From assembly GCF_002934545.1 (NCBI RefSeq), contig NZ_PTJA01000003.1:1-64000 (forward strand): DNA of 64,000 nt, in the 5' to 3' direction. Below the pieces are notes generated by a model that was given only the letters and a program-made list of their open reading frames with translations, was not told the DNA's origin and did not search any database. The position numbers and the translations under genes were made by a program. The DNA comes from Lacrimispora xylanisolvens (GTDB lineage Bacteria; Bacillota; Clostridia; Lachnospirales; Lachnospiraceae). Below are positions 41,279-50,898 of this stretch, in pieces (the first letter of the stretch is position 1; each line of letters opens with the position of its first letter).

Positions 41279-42478
41279 ATGGAAATGATATCATTTACAA
41301 AGAGACAGGCCTGCCGCTTTCTGCTTTTAAAGCAGGGACTGCTTGGAGACTACCGGTTTGAGGGAAAACAGGGAATTATGGAATTTATCCGTCAGGCAGG
41401 CTGTATCCAGTTTGACCCGGTGGATGTGTGCGGTAAAAATGCTGAGTTGGTTTTGCAGTCACGAATCAAGCGGTTCTCTAAAGAAATGCTTTCTGATCTT
41501 TTATATCAGGATCGTGTACTAGTCGATTATTTTGATAAAAACCTGGCAATTTTTCCTGTTGATGACTGGCCGTATTTTGAACGTTACCGGGAGCAGCACC
41601 GGCAATGGGAGAGAAGTCATGAGGCAGTTCGCGGGGCTCGGAGTCAGGTGAGAAAACACATTACAGATCACGGTCCGGTGTGTTCCGGGGATCTTGATAT
41701 GCCGGATAAGGTGGACTGGTACTGGAGCCGCACCAAACTGTCCAGAGCAGTGCTTGAGCATATGTATTTTACCGGTGAGCTGGCTGTTCATCATAAAATA
41801 GGATCCATCAAGTACTATGATCTGATTGAAAACTGTATTCCGAGGACAATCTTATCAGCCCCTGAGCCTTACCTGGATGAGCATGACCATCAGACATGGC
41901 GTGTTTTACGCAGAATCGGCTCAGTGGGTCTGTTATGGAACAGGGCTTCAGATGCATGGCTGAACATCGGAGGGCTAAAATCAGCGGAGAGAAGCGCCGC
42001 CTTTACCCGGCTTCTCAGGGAACAGAAGATAGAAGCCGTTCATGTAGAAGGGATTAAAGAAGAACTTTATATGCGGGTGGAGGACATTCCCTTTGCCAGA
42101 CAGTGTGTTGATCAGAACAGCTGGAAAAAAAGATGTGAATTCATTGCACCATTAGATAATTTAATGTGGGATCGAAAGTTAATACAGGCACTTTTTGGAT
42201 TTGATTATAAATGGGAGATTTACACACCGGCAGATAAACGCAGATACGGTCACTATGTGCTGCCAGTCATTTACGGTGATCGTTTTATAGGCAGAATTGA
42301 AGCATCTGCTGACACCAAAAAACAGACATTACTGGTAAAAAATATATGGTTAGAACCAGATGTGAAACGGACGAAGAGGATGGATGAGGCCATTGATGCA
42401 GCAATCAGGAGATTTTCGTTATTTAATCAATGCAAAGATATTATAATGGTAAAATCAGACCAGAATGGGGAAATATAA
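41279..42478 (+). CDS. Winged-helix DNA glycosylase of the YcaQ/AlkX type
   Basis: A 399-residue HTH_42 protein. The family unhooks bulky or crosslinked bases from DNA. The AlkZ branch has a catalytic Q-x-Q and the AlkX/YcaQ branch Q-x-D; here CIQFDPVDV gives Gln44 and Asp46, so the AlkX type is indicated. Other features are RAVLEHMYFTGELAV and APLDNLMWDRKLIQALFGFDYKWEIYTPADKRRYGHYVLPVI, the family's hallmark block, and the GRIE strand. A cupin gene follows 2 bases later, so they are co-transcribed. It may protect against alkylating or crosslinking compounds. Confidence 0.87.
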   Translation: MEMISFTKRQACRFLLLKQGLLGDYRFEGKQGIMEFIRQAGCIQFDPVDVCGKNAELVLQSRIKRFSKEMLSDLLYQDRVLVDYFDKNLAIFPVDDWPYFERYREQHRQWERSHEAVRGARSQVRKHITDHGPVCSGDLDMPDKVDWYWSRTKLSRAVLEHMYFTGELAVHHKIGSIKYYDLIENCIPRTILSAPEPYLDEHDHQTWRVLRRIGSVGLLWNRASDAWLNIGGLKSAERSAAFTRLLREQKIEAVHVEGIKEELYMRVEDIPFARQCVDQNSWKKRCEFIAPLDNLMWDRKLIQALFGFDYKWEIYTPADKRRYGHYVLPVIYGDRFIGRIEASADTKKQTLLVKNIWLEPDVKRTKRMDEAIDAAIRRFSLFNQCKDIIMVKSDQNGEI

Positions 42479-42480
42479 AA

Positions 42481-42933
42481 ATGAATATAGAAAAATTATC
42501 AAAGCAGTTTATTTGGAACGATGAAGCCGGACTGGTTACCAAATCATTAGGGGATGCAGCCGGAAGCCAGAAACTTTATGTAAATATTGATTACGTTCCA
42601 CCAGGGGCATTCAGCACGAAATACCATAGCCATTCACAACAGGAGGAGTTTTTTCTGATTTTGTCCGGAAAAGGAACTTTACGGTTAAATGGACAGGAAC
42701 AGGAAGTAGGAAAAGATGATTTTATTGCAAAACCGGCAGGAAAAAACATCGCTCATACATTCTTTAATTCCGGTAATGAAGCGTTGGTAATTCTTGATGT
42801 GGGAACAAAGGAGAATGAGGATACCTGTTATTATCCCGATGAGGATGTTTATATGCAAAAGTCCAATGGTTTAAGACGTGTATTTAAAGGGAACCAGCTA
42901 GATGAAACATGGTCATCCGATCCCAATTGTTAA
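42481..42933 (+). CDS. Cupin-domain protein
   Basis: A 150-residue protein with one cupin barrel. The first motif YHSHSQQEEFFLILSGKGTLRLNG holds two His and Glu metal ligands, and the second is KPAGKNIAHTFFNSGNEALVILD with a His. The C-terminus (DEDVYMQKSNGLRRVFKG) is common in cupins of this subgroup, whose substrates are unknown. It begins 2 bases after the DNA glycosylase stop. Confidence 0.85.
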   Translation: MNIEKLSKQFIWNDEAGLVTKSLGDAAGSQKLYVNIDYVPPGAFSTKYHSHSQQEEFFLILSGKGTLRLNGQEQEVGKDDFIAKPAGKNIAHTFFNSGNEALVILDVGTKENEDTCYYPDEDVYMQKSNGLRRVFKGNQLDETWSSDPNC

Positions 42934-43058
42934 GAGAACTTTTTTTCAAAAAATATGGAAAAAATTACCAATTCCATTTTATGGTAATAATATTGATTTT
43001 TACTTCAATAATTGCTAATATATGGTCAGAATACCAGAATCAGCAAGGAGACTTAAAT

Positions 43059-43289
43059 ATGGCTAGAGGAGTAAGAAAATCATCACTGGAAAAGCTTCAA
43101 AAGGAATTGGCAGACGTACAGGAATCAATTCAGCAGCATAAGAATTCAATTACTGAATTAATAGAAAAAGAAAAGGAAATCCAGGAAAAGATCAGTCTGG
43201 AACAGTTTAAGGAAGTATCTTCCATTCTGGATCAGCAGAAGATGACTATCACGGATTTAAAGGAATTCCTGTTATCCAGAACAAAATAA
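43059..43289 (+). CDS. Small coiled-coil protein (DUF4315-like)
   Basis: A 76-residue charged helical protein (KLQKELADVQESIQQHKNSITELIEKEKEIQEKI, then FKEVSSILDQQKMTITDLKEFLLSR). The heptad helix followed by a short helical end resembles DUF4315 proteins carried by Tn916-like elements, but here no element surrounds it. The ATG follows AAGGAG. An upstream extension of the frame would add a hydrophobic segment but has no ribosome site. Function unknown. Confidence 0.6.
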   Translation: MARGVRKSSLEKLQKELADVQESIQQHKNSITELIEKEKEIQEKISLEQFKEVSSILDQQKMTITDLKEFLLSRTK

Positions 43290-43302
43290 GAAGAATATGA
43301 TG

Positions 43303-43333
43303 AGAGGTACCTTTTTGGTATCTCTTATTTTTT
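43303..43333 (+). terminator. Intrinsic terminator after the coiled-coil gene
   Basis: AGAGGTACC pairs with GGTATCTCT, followed by a T-rich tract. Confidence 0.8.
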
Positions 43334-43427
43334 GGCCAATGAATCATAATCCAAATTGATTGCCAGCTGGAAAAAATTGGTGTATCCTTAAAGATATGTA
43401 TTGACTAACCCACTGGAGGAGAGAGTT

Positions 43428-44135
43428 ATGATTCGAATTGCAATCGTGGATGATGATGCAGGGAGTGTATCACAGCTAAAGGAATATTTACTCCGGTATC
43501 AGAACGAACGAAATGAGATGTTTAGCATTCTCACTTTTTCTGACGGAGATGAAATCGTTGAAAATTATAAAGCAGAGTACGATATTATTTTACTGGATAT
43601 AGAGATGAGATTTATGGACGGAATGACGGCAGCACAGCTGATCCGGGAAAAAGATCCGGAGGTGATTCTTATTTTTATCACCAATATGGCACAGTATGCC
43701 ATTAAGGGTTACACTGTCCGGGCAACCGATTATGTGTTAAAACCGGTTTCCTATTTTTCCTTTTCCCAGAGACTTGATAAGGTAATCGGGCGTATCAACC
43801 GGAATGTGAAAAAATATATGGCAGTTAATATAAAGGGAGGTACGGTGAAGCTGTATCTGCCGGATATTTATTATATTGAGAGTCTGGGACACCGGCTTAT
43901 TTATCATACACTGACAGGGGAATATGTGACCTTTGGGGCGATGAAAGAGGTGGAGGAAAGACTGAAGGGGCTAAATTTCTTCCGCTGCAGTAAGGGATAT
44001 CTTTTAAACCTGGAACATGTGGAAAGCGTGCAGGAGGGCTGTGTGCTGATGAAGGGAGCCCGGCTGACCATCAGCAGAACCAGGAAAAAGGAATTTATGG
44101 AGGAACTGACCAATTATCTGGGAGGGGCTTTATGA
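43428..44135 (+). CDS. LytTR-family response regulator
   Basis: A 235-residue regulator. The receiver domain has DDDAGS near residue 8, the phosphorylated Asp in YDIILLDIEMRFMDG (about residue 55), and the Lys in DYVLKPVSYFSF. The C-terminal LytTR DNA-binding domain runs from about residue 130 (YYIESLGHRLIYHTLTGEYVTFGAMKEVEERL, FFRCSKGYLLNLEHVESV, LTISRTRKKEFMEEL). This is the AgrA/VirR type. Ribosome site GGAGGAGAG. It overlaps the sensor kinase by 4 bases. A nearby target may be the GH3 operon downstream. Confidence 0.94.
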   Translation: MIRIAIVDDDAGSVSQLKEYLLRYQNERNEMFSILTFSDGDEIVENYKAEYDIILLDIEMRFMDGMTAAQLIREKDPEVILIFITNMAQYAIKGYTVRATDYVLKPVSYFSFSQRLDKVIGRINRNVKKYMAVNIKGGTVKLYLPDIYYIESLGHRLIYHTLTGEYVTFGAMKEVEERLKGLNFFRCSKGYLLNLEHVESVQEGCVLMKGARLTISRTRKKEFMEELTNYLGGAL

Positions 44136-45445
44136 TGAACCATATTGCGCTGACAGAGATTCCAAGGCTGTACACGGGGATCGCGGAATGGGCTGCATGC
44201 ACCATCTATGTTTTGAATCTGAAAAGGAAATTGAAAGGACCTTCTCTGGCAGCAGTTATGTGTGCTGCGTGCCTTTTGCAATGCGGGATACAGCTGGCAG
44301 CAGGTACATTTCCCAAGTCACTGTGGATTCCCGGAATGCTTCTGGCAATCGGCCTGATGCAGGTATATTTTATGATCACCTGTGAGGTTACGGCTGGCAG
44401 TGCAGGGTATTACTGTGTCCGGTCATTTATTCTGGCAGAATTTACGGCATCGTTAGAGTGGCAGCTTTATTATAATGCTGTATTAAGTACCCAGATATCG
44501 GAGATGTGGCTTAACATTCTTGTTTTTTTCATCGTCTTCGGAGCTGTATTTGGAGGCGCTTATTTTTTGGAAAGAAAACATATCCGGAAGGAAACGATTA
44601 CGCTGAAAGAACTGCTGTTTGTGACCGCTACCGGAGTAACTGTATTTTTCGTCAGCAATTTAAGCTTTGTATATTCCAATTCTCCATTCAGCAGCCAGAT
44701 TACAAAAGAGATTTTTAACATCAGGACTCTGGTGGATCTAAGCGGTCTTGTCATCCTTTTTGCATATCACATATTAAGACAGGAGATGCAGGTAAAATAC
44801 GATCTGGAGGCTATGCGTAACATCCTGCAGAGCCAGTATTCCCAGTACAGAAAATCCGGGGAGAGCATCGAGATGGTCAACCGGAAATACCATGATTTAA
44901 AACATCAGATCGCTGTTCTAAGGGCAGAGCAGGACTCTGAGAAACGCCTGGCATTCTTAGACGAAATGGAAAGCGAGATCCGTACCTATGAAGCCCAGAA
45001 CAAAACAGGGAATTCCGTGGTGGACACCATACTCACCGGGAAAAGTATGACCTGTCAGAGACATGAGATCGAGCTGACCTCTGTGGTGGATGGAAAGCTG
45101 TTAAATTTCATTCATGTGATGGACATTTGCACCATTCTGGGAAATGCGTTGGATAACGCCATTGAATGTGCCATACAAATCGAAGAAAAGGAGAAACGTC
45201 TGATTCACGTGGAAGTCCTATCCAAAAAAGACTTTGTTGTCCTGCGGTTTGAGAATTATTTTGAAGGAAATATCCAGTTTGAAAATAATCAGCCGGCAAC
45301 GACTAAGGCCAACAAGGAGTATCATGGGTATGGCATCAAAAGCATTAAATATACGGTTAAAAAATACAATGGCTGGGTAACCATTGATACCAAGGATAAC
45401 TGGTTTAAACTAAATGTGGTCATTCCTCTTCCCAGAGAGGATTAA
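44132..45445 (+). CDS. AgrC-like GHKL sensor histidine kinase
   Basis: A 437-residue membrane kinase. The N-terminal 200 or so residues contain about six helices. The cytoplasmic part has the phospho-acceptor region MVNRKYHDLKHQIAVLRAEQ and an ATP-binding domain with ILGNALDNAIECA (N box) and HGYGIKSIKYTVKKYNG (G box), the GHKL_5 type seen in AgrC-like peptide sensors. No AgrD-like signal peptide or AgrB-like protease gene is adjacent, so the signal may be something other than a peptide. It pairs with the LytTR regulator just upstream. Confidence 0.92.
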   Translation: MMNHIALTEIPRLYTGIAEWAACTIYVLNLKRKLKGPSLAAVMCAACLLQCGIQLAAGTFPKSLWIPGMLLAIGLMQVYFMITCEVTAGSAGYYCVRSFILAEFTASLEWQLYYNAVLSTQISEMWLNILVFFIVFGAVFGGAYFLERKHIRKETITLKELLFVTATGVTVFFVSNLSFVYSNSPFSSQITKEIFNIRTLVDLSGLVILFAYHILRQEMQVKYDLEAMRNILQSQYSQYRKSGESIEMVNRKYHDLKHQIAVLRAEQDSEKRLAFLDEMESEIRTYEAQNKTGNSVVDTILTGKSMTCQRHEIELTSVVDGKLLNFIHVMDICTILGNALDNAIECAIQIEEKEKRLIHVEVLSKKDFVVLRFENYFEGNIQFENNQPATTKANKEYHGYGIKSIKYTVKKYNGWVTIDTKDNWFKLNVVIPLPRED

Positions 45446-45456
45446 GTAAAAATCTG

Positions 45457-45497
45457 GCAGTGCCGCCTGTCCACCCGGACAGACGGCACTGCTTTTC
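45457..45497 (+). terminator. Intrinsic terminator of the two-component genes
   Basis: GCAGTGCCGCCTGTCC pairs with GGACAGACGGCACTGC (one mismatch), followed by TTTT. Confidence 0.85.
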
Positions 45498-45513
45498 ATG
45501 CAGTAAAACCGAC

Positions 45514-45549
45514 CAGTTGTGCAATCGGCAGTCCGGTCCGCCATAACTG
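45514..45549. promoter_or_regulatory. Inverted half-sites upstream of the GH3 operon, possible LytTR target
   Basis: CAGTTGTG (45514-45521) and its near-inverse CATAACTG (45542-45549) are separated by 20 bases. They partly match the MMGTTNRK-type LytTR half-site, 50-80 bases ahead of the GH3 gene. Confidence 0.35.
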
Positions 45550-45596
45550 TGCTAAAGTAAGAATACAAAAACAATGTATGGAGGAGGATGAAAGAA

Positions 45597-48464
45597 ATGT
45601 TACAGATCAATATTGATGATGTGTTAAAAATCGTCAAGCTGTGTGTACCATATCTCATTGGCTTTGCCGTAGTTTTGGCAGCTGCGGTCATAGTCATGGT
45701 GGTATGCCGAAAGAGGAAGGGGTCTACAAGATATCTGATCCGTAAAAACAGTCTTATGGCTATGCTTCTTGCTTTGGTTGTGGTTGTAAACTTAATCTGC
45801 TGGGGACCAATGTCCAATCTGATTTCACTGGCAACCGGCAGCGGAACTATTTCACAGGAAACATCTGACGAGGCAACCGCTCTTTGTACCGAGATTGCCA
45901 GGGAAGGGATTGTTCTTTTAAAAAATGATGCAGGCCTTCTTCCCCTAAAGAATTCTTCCAATTTAAACGTATTTGGCTGGGCATCCACAAACCCATGCTA
46001 TGGAGGAACGGGTTCCGGATCTTTATCAAAGGCATATGAGACGGAGTCACTGCTTCAGGGTCTTACGGATGCAGGTTTTAAACTGAATACCAGTCTGACT
46101 GATTTCTATACAGCATACCGGACAGACCGCCCAAGCGTTGGTATGTGGGATCAGGACTGGACGCTGCCGGAGCCTGCAGCAGATACCTATGGCGATAAGC
46201 TTATGGAAGACGCCAAAGCTTTTTCTGATACGGCTATGGTAGTCATTACCCGCGTTGGCGGAGAGGGGGCAGATCTTCCCACAGATGTAAGCAAGGTTAC
46301 ATACACCGATAACTCCAAGGATTATAAGGATTTTGAACCAGGGGAACACTATCTGCAGTTAAGCAAGACAGAGAAAAATCTGATGGATCTGGTATGTTCA
46401 AGCTTTGACAATGTCATTGTGGTATACAACGGTGCCAACGCCATGGAACTTGGCTTTGTCAATGATTACAGCCAGATAAAAGGCGTTCTCTGGTGTCCGG
46501 GTACCGGTCAGTCCGGTTTTAAAGGACTGGGTGAGATTATGAGCGGAGCCGTTAATCCATCAGGAAAAACAAGTGACACATTTGCGGCTGATCTGACAAA
46601 AGCACCTAATTACAATAACTTTGGAAGTTTCACCTACGATAACATGGATGAATTCAAAGGCAAGGCATTTAAAGGAGCGGATACCTATCCCAGCTTTGTC
46701 AACTATACAGAAGGCATTTACACAGGCTATCGTTTCTACGAGACCGCAGCAGCAGAAGGACTGATTGACTATAAAAAAGAGGTCATCTATCCCTTTGGCT
46801 ATGGATTGTCCTATACGTCCTTTCAGCAGGAAATGGGGCAATTAACAGAACAGGACGGAACAATCTCATTTGATGTGACAGTAACCAACACAGGAAATAA
46901 TCCGGGTAAGGATGTAGTGGAGGTCTATTACAATCCGCCTTATACCAATAAGGGAATTGAAAAAGCTTCCGCGAATCTGATCGCATTTGATAAAACCGAT
47001 GTTTTAAAACCAGGGGACTCTCAGACCATTAAGATATCCCTTCAGGCGGAAGATATGGCTTCCTTTGATGAGGCGGTAAATGGCTGCTATGTATTGGAAT
47101 CCGGAGATTATGGCATATCCATCCGGTCTGATTCCCACAATATCATTGCAGAACAGAAGTATCACGTACCAGAAACCGTGATATATAATGAGTCTGCACC
47201 TCGTACTTCAGATAAAGCAGCTGCAGTAAATCAGTTTAAAGATGCAAACGGAGATCTGACCTATCTTTCCCGCGCAGATGGTTTTGCCAACTATGAAAAA
47301 GCCACGGCAGCGCCAAAAAATATGAGCATGCCGGAGAAATACAAGAAAACCTTTGTAAACAACAGCAATTACGATCCGGCAGCCCACAACAATGACAGTG
47401 ATCCCATGCCGGTGACAGGAGCAAAGAACGGGATAAAGCTTGCTGATATGCGGGGACTGTCCTTTGATGACCCCAAGTGGGAGAAGCTGCTTGACCAGCT
47501 GACGGTGAGTGATATGGATGCGCTGACTGCAATCGGAGGTTATCAGACCTCAGAGGCAAAAAGTGTGAATAAAGTTGGAACCGTAGACTGTGACGGCCCT
47601 GCTTCCATCAATAACAACTTTACCGGAACCGGTTCCATCGGTTTTCCGTCTGCAGTTATGATTGCCAGCACCTGGAATCATGATATTGCAGAGGCTTTTG
47701 GAGAGAAGATCGGTAAGATGGCGGATGAAATGAAGGTGTCCGGCTGGTATGCACCGGCCATGAATATCCACCGCTGTGCATTTGCAGGCCGTAACTTCGA
47801 GTACTATTCTGAGGACGGTGTACTTTCCGGACAGATGGCAGCCAAAGCAGTGGCTGGAGCCGAAAAGCACGGAGTTTATGCATATATCAAACATTTTGCA
47901 TTAAACGACCAGGAAACCAACCGTCTTAATATGCTATGTACCTGGTCCAATGAGCAGGCAATCCGTGAGATTTATCTAAAGCCTTTTGAAATCGCGGTAA
48001 AAGAAGGTCACGCAAAGGCAGTTATGTCCTCCTTTAATTATATAGGGACCGTGTATTCCGGTGCCAATAATACGCTGCTTAATACGGTTCTGCGTGAGGA
48101 ATGGGGATTCCAGGGATTTGTTCTTACCGATTATTTTGGAGGTTATGGATTCCAGAATGCAGATCAGGAGATCCGCAACGGCAATGACGCCATGCTGGTT
48201 GCCTATGATACGGAAACAAATCATGTAAAAGACAAGACCAGCGCTACCAGCTTAAATGCCATGAGAAAGTCCAGTAAAAATATTATGTATACAGTAGTAA
48301 ACAGCCGTGCCTATGAAGGAAACAATGCAAATGTGAGCCTGCTGATGTGGCAGATTGCGGCAATTATCATTGATGTTATTCTGGCAGCAGGAATCATTAT
48401 TTTAGAATTAAGAATTATTAAAAACTACAAAAAGCGGCTGGAAAAGGAAGGAATGACAGAATGA
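45597..48464 (+). CDS. Membrane-anchored, circularly permuted GH3 glycoside hydrolase
   Basis: A 955-residue protein. Two helices near the N-terminus (about residues 10-32 and 47-70) and one near the C-terminus (about 922-946) anchor it. Domain order is unusual: the GH3 C-terminal domain (EIAREGIVLLKNDAGLLPLK) and a FnIII-like domain (TVTNTGNNPGKDVVEVYY) come first, and the barrel domain (CDGPASINNNF, KHFALNDQETNR, VLTDYFGG with nucleophile Asp845) comes last. The family normally has the reverse order. It probably cleaves beta-glycosides at the cell surface. The second GH3 gene overlaps its stop (ATGA). The start follows GAGGAGG. Confidence 0.9.
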   Translation: MLQINIDDVLKIVKLCVPYLIGFAVVLAAAVIVMVVCRKRKGSTRYLIRKNSLMAMLLALVVVVNLICWGPMSNLISLATGSGTISQETSDEATALCTEIAREGIVLLKNDAGLLPLKNSSNLNVFGWASTNPCYGGTGSGSLSKAYETESLLQGLTDAGFKLNTSLTDFYTAYRTDRPSVGMWDQDWTLPEPAADTYGDKLMEDAKAFSDTAMVVITRVGGEGADLPTDVSKVTYTDNSKDYKDFEPGEHYLQLSKTEKNLMDLVCSSFDNVIVVYNGANAMELGFVNDYSQIKGVLWCPGTGQSGFKGLGEIMSGAVNPSGKTSDTFAADLTKAPNYNNFGSFTYDNMDEFKGKAFKGADTYPSFVNYTEGIYTGYRFYETAAAEGLIDYKKEVIYPFGYGLSYTSFQQEMGQLTEQDGTISFDVTVTNTGNNPGKDVVEVYYNPPYTNKGIEKASANLIAFDKTDVLKPGDSQTIKISLQAEDMASFDEAVNGCYVLESGDYGISIRSDSHNIIAEQKYHVPETVIYNESAPRTSDKAAAVNQFKDANGDLTYLSRADGFANYEKATAAPKNMSMPEKYKKTFVNNSNYDPAAHNNDSDPMPVTGAKNGIKLADMRGLSFDDPKWEKLLDQLTVSDMDALTAIGGYQTSEAKSVNKVGTVDCDGPASINNNFTGTGSIGFPSAVMIASTWNHDIAEAFGEKIGKMADEMKVSGWYAPAMNIHRCAFAGRNFEYYSEDGVLSGQMAAKAVAGAEKHGVYAYIKHFALNDQETNRLNMLCTWSNEQAIREIYLKPFEIAVKEGHAKAVMSSFNYIGTVYSGANNTLLNTVLREEWGFQGFVLTDYFGGYGFQNADQEIRNGNDAMLVAYDTETNHVKDKTSATSLNAMRKSSKNIMYTVVNSRAYEGNNANVSLLMWQIAAIIIDVILAAGIIILELRIIKNYKKRLEKEGMTE

Positions 48465-50884
48465 AACATGAGGATATCATCCGAAAAATGACAATGGAGG
48501 AAAAGGCGGCTTTCTTAAGCGGAAAAAACGTCTGGCAGTCCAGAAATATCGACCGGCTTGGAATTCCTTCCATATTTTGCGCGGATGGACCCCATGGAGT
48601 CCGTAAACAGGCCGGTGCAGGGGATCATTTAGGACTCAATGCCTCCCTGCCGGCGACCTGTTTCCCCACGGCTGCCACCGTGGCAAACAGCTGGGATGAG
48701 GATCTTGCAGAGGAAATCGGAAAGGCCCTTGGAGAGGAGGCTTCCAGCCAGGACGTAAATGTTCTGCTGGGGCCGGGGCTGAATATCAAGCGAAGCCCTC
48801 TTTGCGGAAGAAATTTTGAATATTTTTCAGAAGATCCTCTTTTGTCAGGTAAGATGGCAGCGGCCTATATCAGGGGAATCCAAAGTGAGGGAGTTTACGC
48901 CTGCCCCAAGCATTTTGCAGTCAACAGCCAGGAGCGGCTTCGGATGTCTGTGGATTCTGTTCTTGACGAACGGACACTCAGAGAGATTTATCTGGAAGGC
49001 TTTGAAATTGCGGTAAAAGAGGGCGGCGCAAAATCCATCATGACCAGCTACAACGCGGTAAATGGGGTTTATGCCAATGAGAATAAACATCTGCTAAAGG
49101 ATATTCTGCGCACGGACTGGAAATTTGACGGAATTGTCATCACGGACTGGGGCGGTTCCAACAGCCATGTGGAGGGAGTTTTGGCTGGTTCTAATTTAGA
49201 GATGCCGGCACCTGGGCTTGGTTCTGCAAGAGAGCTGTTAGCGGCAGTGGAAAACGGCACACTTACCATGGAGGAACTGGATTCCTGTGTAGATGATTTA
49301 TTAGATGCTGTTCTGGACCTTACAGCAGCTCCCCAAAATAAAAAGAAATCCTTTGACAAAGAAGCCCATCATGAACTGGCAAGAAAGGCATCGTTGGAAA
49401 GCATTGTACTACTTAAAAATGACGATGGTCTGCTTCCGTTAAATTCCGGTTGTAAGGTGGCCGTAATCGGAGATTTTGCATTTATCCCCCGTTATCAGGG
49501 GGCAGGATCTTCCATTGTTAATCCTCTGTCTCTGGAGACTATTGAGTCAGTAATAAAGAGTGCCCCCTTAAATCTGGTGGGGTGCTCCAAAGGATATGAA
49601 CGAAACGGCAGAGAGAATGAAGCGCTGAAAAACCAGGCGCTTGCCCTGGCGGCAAACGCCGATGCAGTTCTTTACTGTTTCGGGCTTGATGAACTCAGTG
49701 AATCCGAGGGGCAGGACCGGACCCATCTGGAAATACCAGGCAACCAGATCAGCCTGCTGAACGATCTGGCCAGGGTCAATCCTAACATTGTGGGAGTTCT
49801 AAGTGCAGGATCTGTAATAGAATTACCGTGGCAGTCCAGTTGTAAATCCATTCTGCATGGTTACTTAGGCGGTCAGGCAGGTGCCGGAGCCATGATATCT
49901 GTCATAACCGGGGAGGTCAATCCCTCCGGCCGGTTGGCAGAAAGCTATCCCATGAACCTTACGGATACTCCCGCATATCGTTATTTTCCGGGGAAGGAAC
50001 GCTGTGCAGAATACAGGGAAGGGATCTTTGTGGGTTACCGGTATTATAATACGGCAGGGATCCCCGTCCGTTATCCCTTTGGCTTCGGACTGTCCTACAC
50101 AACATTTGATTATTCCGGTCTGCAGTTATTGGAAGACCGTGTTCGTTTTACCATCAGCAACAAGGGGGACCGGGATGGGAAAGAGGTGGCCCAGCTCTAT
50201 GTAGGCGGGCCTGAGAAAACAATTTTCCGTCCGGTAAAAGAATTAAAAGGCTTTGTAAAGGTTGATTTAAAAGCAGGGGAGAGCAAGACAGTGGAGATCC
50301 TCTTTGACGACAAGACGTTCCGGTACTGGAATGTGGTGACAGAACGCTTTGAAGTGGAAAAAGGAGATTATACCATATCCATTGGAGCCAGCGTGGAAGA
50401 TTTAAGATTAAGCGGGACGCTCACTCGTTCGGGTACCACTGATATATTGCCATATGCACCGGAAAAAATGAAATCTTATTATTCCGGGCGAATTGCTGAT
50501 GTGCCCGCAGAAGAATTTGAGACGTTGTTAGGACACCCAATCCCCAACGGGAAATGGAGCGGAGAGCTGGGAATCAATGATGCATTCTGCCAGATGTACT
50601 ATGCGAAGAGCCGGCTGGCAAGACTCATTTACGCCATTTTGACGGGACTGAAAAATAAAAGTGAAGCAAAGGGTAAACCGGATTTGAACCTCCTTTTTAT
50701 TTACAGCATGCCGTTTCGGGGAATTGCAAAAATGACAAATGGCGTGGTCAGCATGGAAATGGCAGAGGGAATGGTTCTTGTTGTTAACGGACATTTCCTG
50801 AAAGGGATAAAAAAAGTAATCGGAGGCTTTTTCTCCAATGCAAAAGCGAACAAGATTTATGAAAAGAAGCTGTCTGGGAAATAG
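48461..50884 (+). CDS. GH3 beta-glucosidase, usual domain order
   Basis: An 807-residue cytoplasmic-looking enzyme with no signal peptide. The barrel domain has FCADGPHGVRKQ, LLGPGLNIKRSPLCGRNFEYFSEDP, KHFAVNSQE, and the nucleophile VITDWGG (Asp229). The C-terminal GH3 domain (SIVLLKNDDGLLPL, GYLGGQAGAGA, NPSGRLAESYP) and a FnIII-like domain (KEVAQLYVG) follow. About 110 extra residues at the end are helical and unusual for GH3. It overlaps the membrane-anchored GH3 gene, which suggests the pair degrade the same glycan in steps. Confidence 0.93.
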   Translation: MKHEDIIRKMTMEEKAAFLSGKNVWQSRNIDRLGIPSIFCADGPHGVRKQAGAGDHLGLNASLPATCFPTAATVANSWDEDLAEEIGKALGEEASSQDVNVLLGPGLNIKRSPLCGRNFEYFSEDPLLSGKMAAAYIRGIQSEGVYACPKHFAVNSQERLRMSVDSVLDERTLREIYLEGFEIAVKEGGAKSIMTSYNAVNGVYANENKHLLKDILRTDWKFDGIVITDWGGSNSHVEGVLAGSNLEMPAPGLGSARELLAAVENGTLTMEELDSCVDDLLDAVLDLTAAPQNKKKSFDKEAHHELARKASLESIVLLKNDDGLLPLNSGCKVAVIGDFAFIPRYQGAGSSIVNPLSLETIESVIKSAPLNLVGCSKGYERNGRENEALKNQALALAANADAVLYCFGLDELSESEGQDRTHLEIPGNQISLLNDLARVNPNIVGVLSAGSVIELPWQSSCKSILHGYLGGQAGAGAMISVITGEVNPSGRLAESYPMNLTDTPAYRYFPGKERCAEYREGIFVGYRYYNTAGIPVRYPFGFGLSYTTFDYSGLQLLEDRVRFTISNKGDRDGKEVAQLYVGGPEKTIFRPVKELKGFVKVDLKAGESKTVEILFDDKTFRYWNVVTERFEVEKGDYTISIGASVEDLRLSGTLTRSGTTDILPYAPEKMKSYYSGRIADVPAEEFETLLGHPIPNGKWSGELGINDAFCQMYYAKSRLARLIYAILTGLKNKSEAKGKPDLNLLFIYSMPFRGIAKMTNGVVSMEMAEGMVLVVNGHFLKGIKKVIGGFFSNAKANKIYEKKLSGK

Positions 50885-50898
50885 ATTGGAGTGATGGA

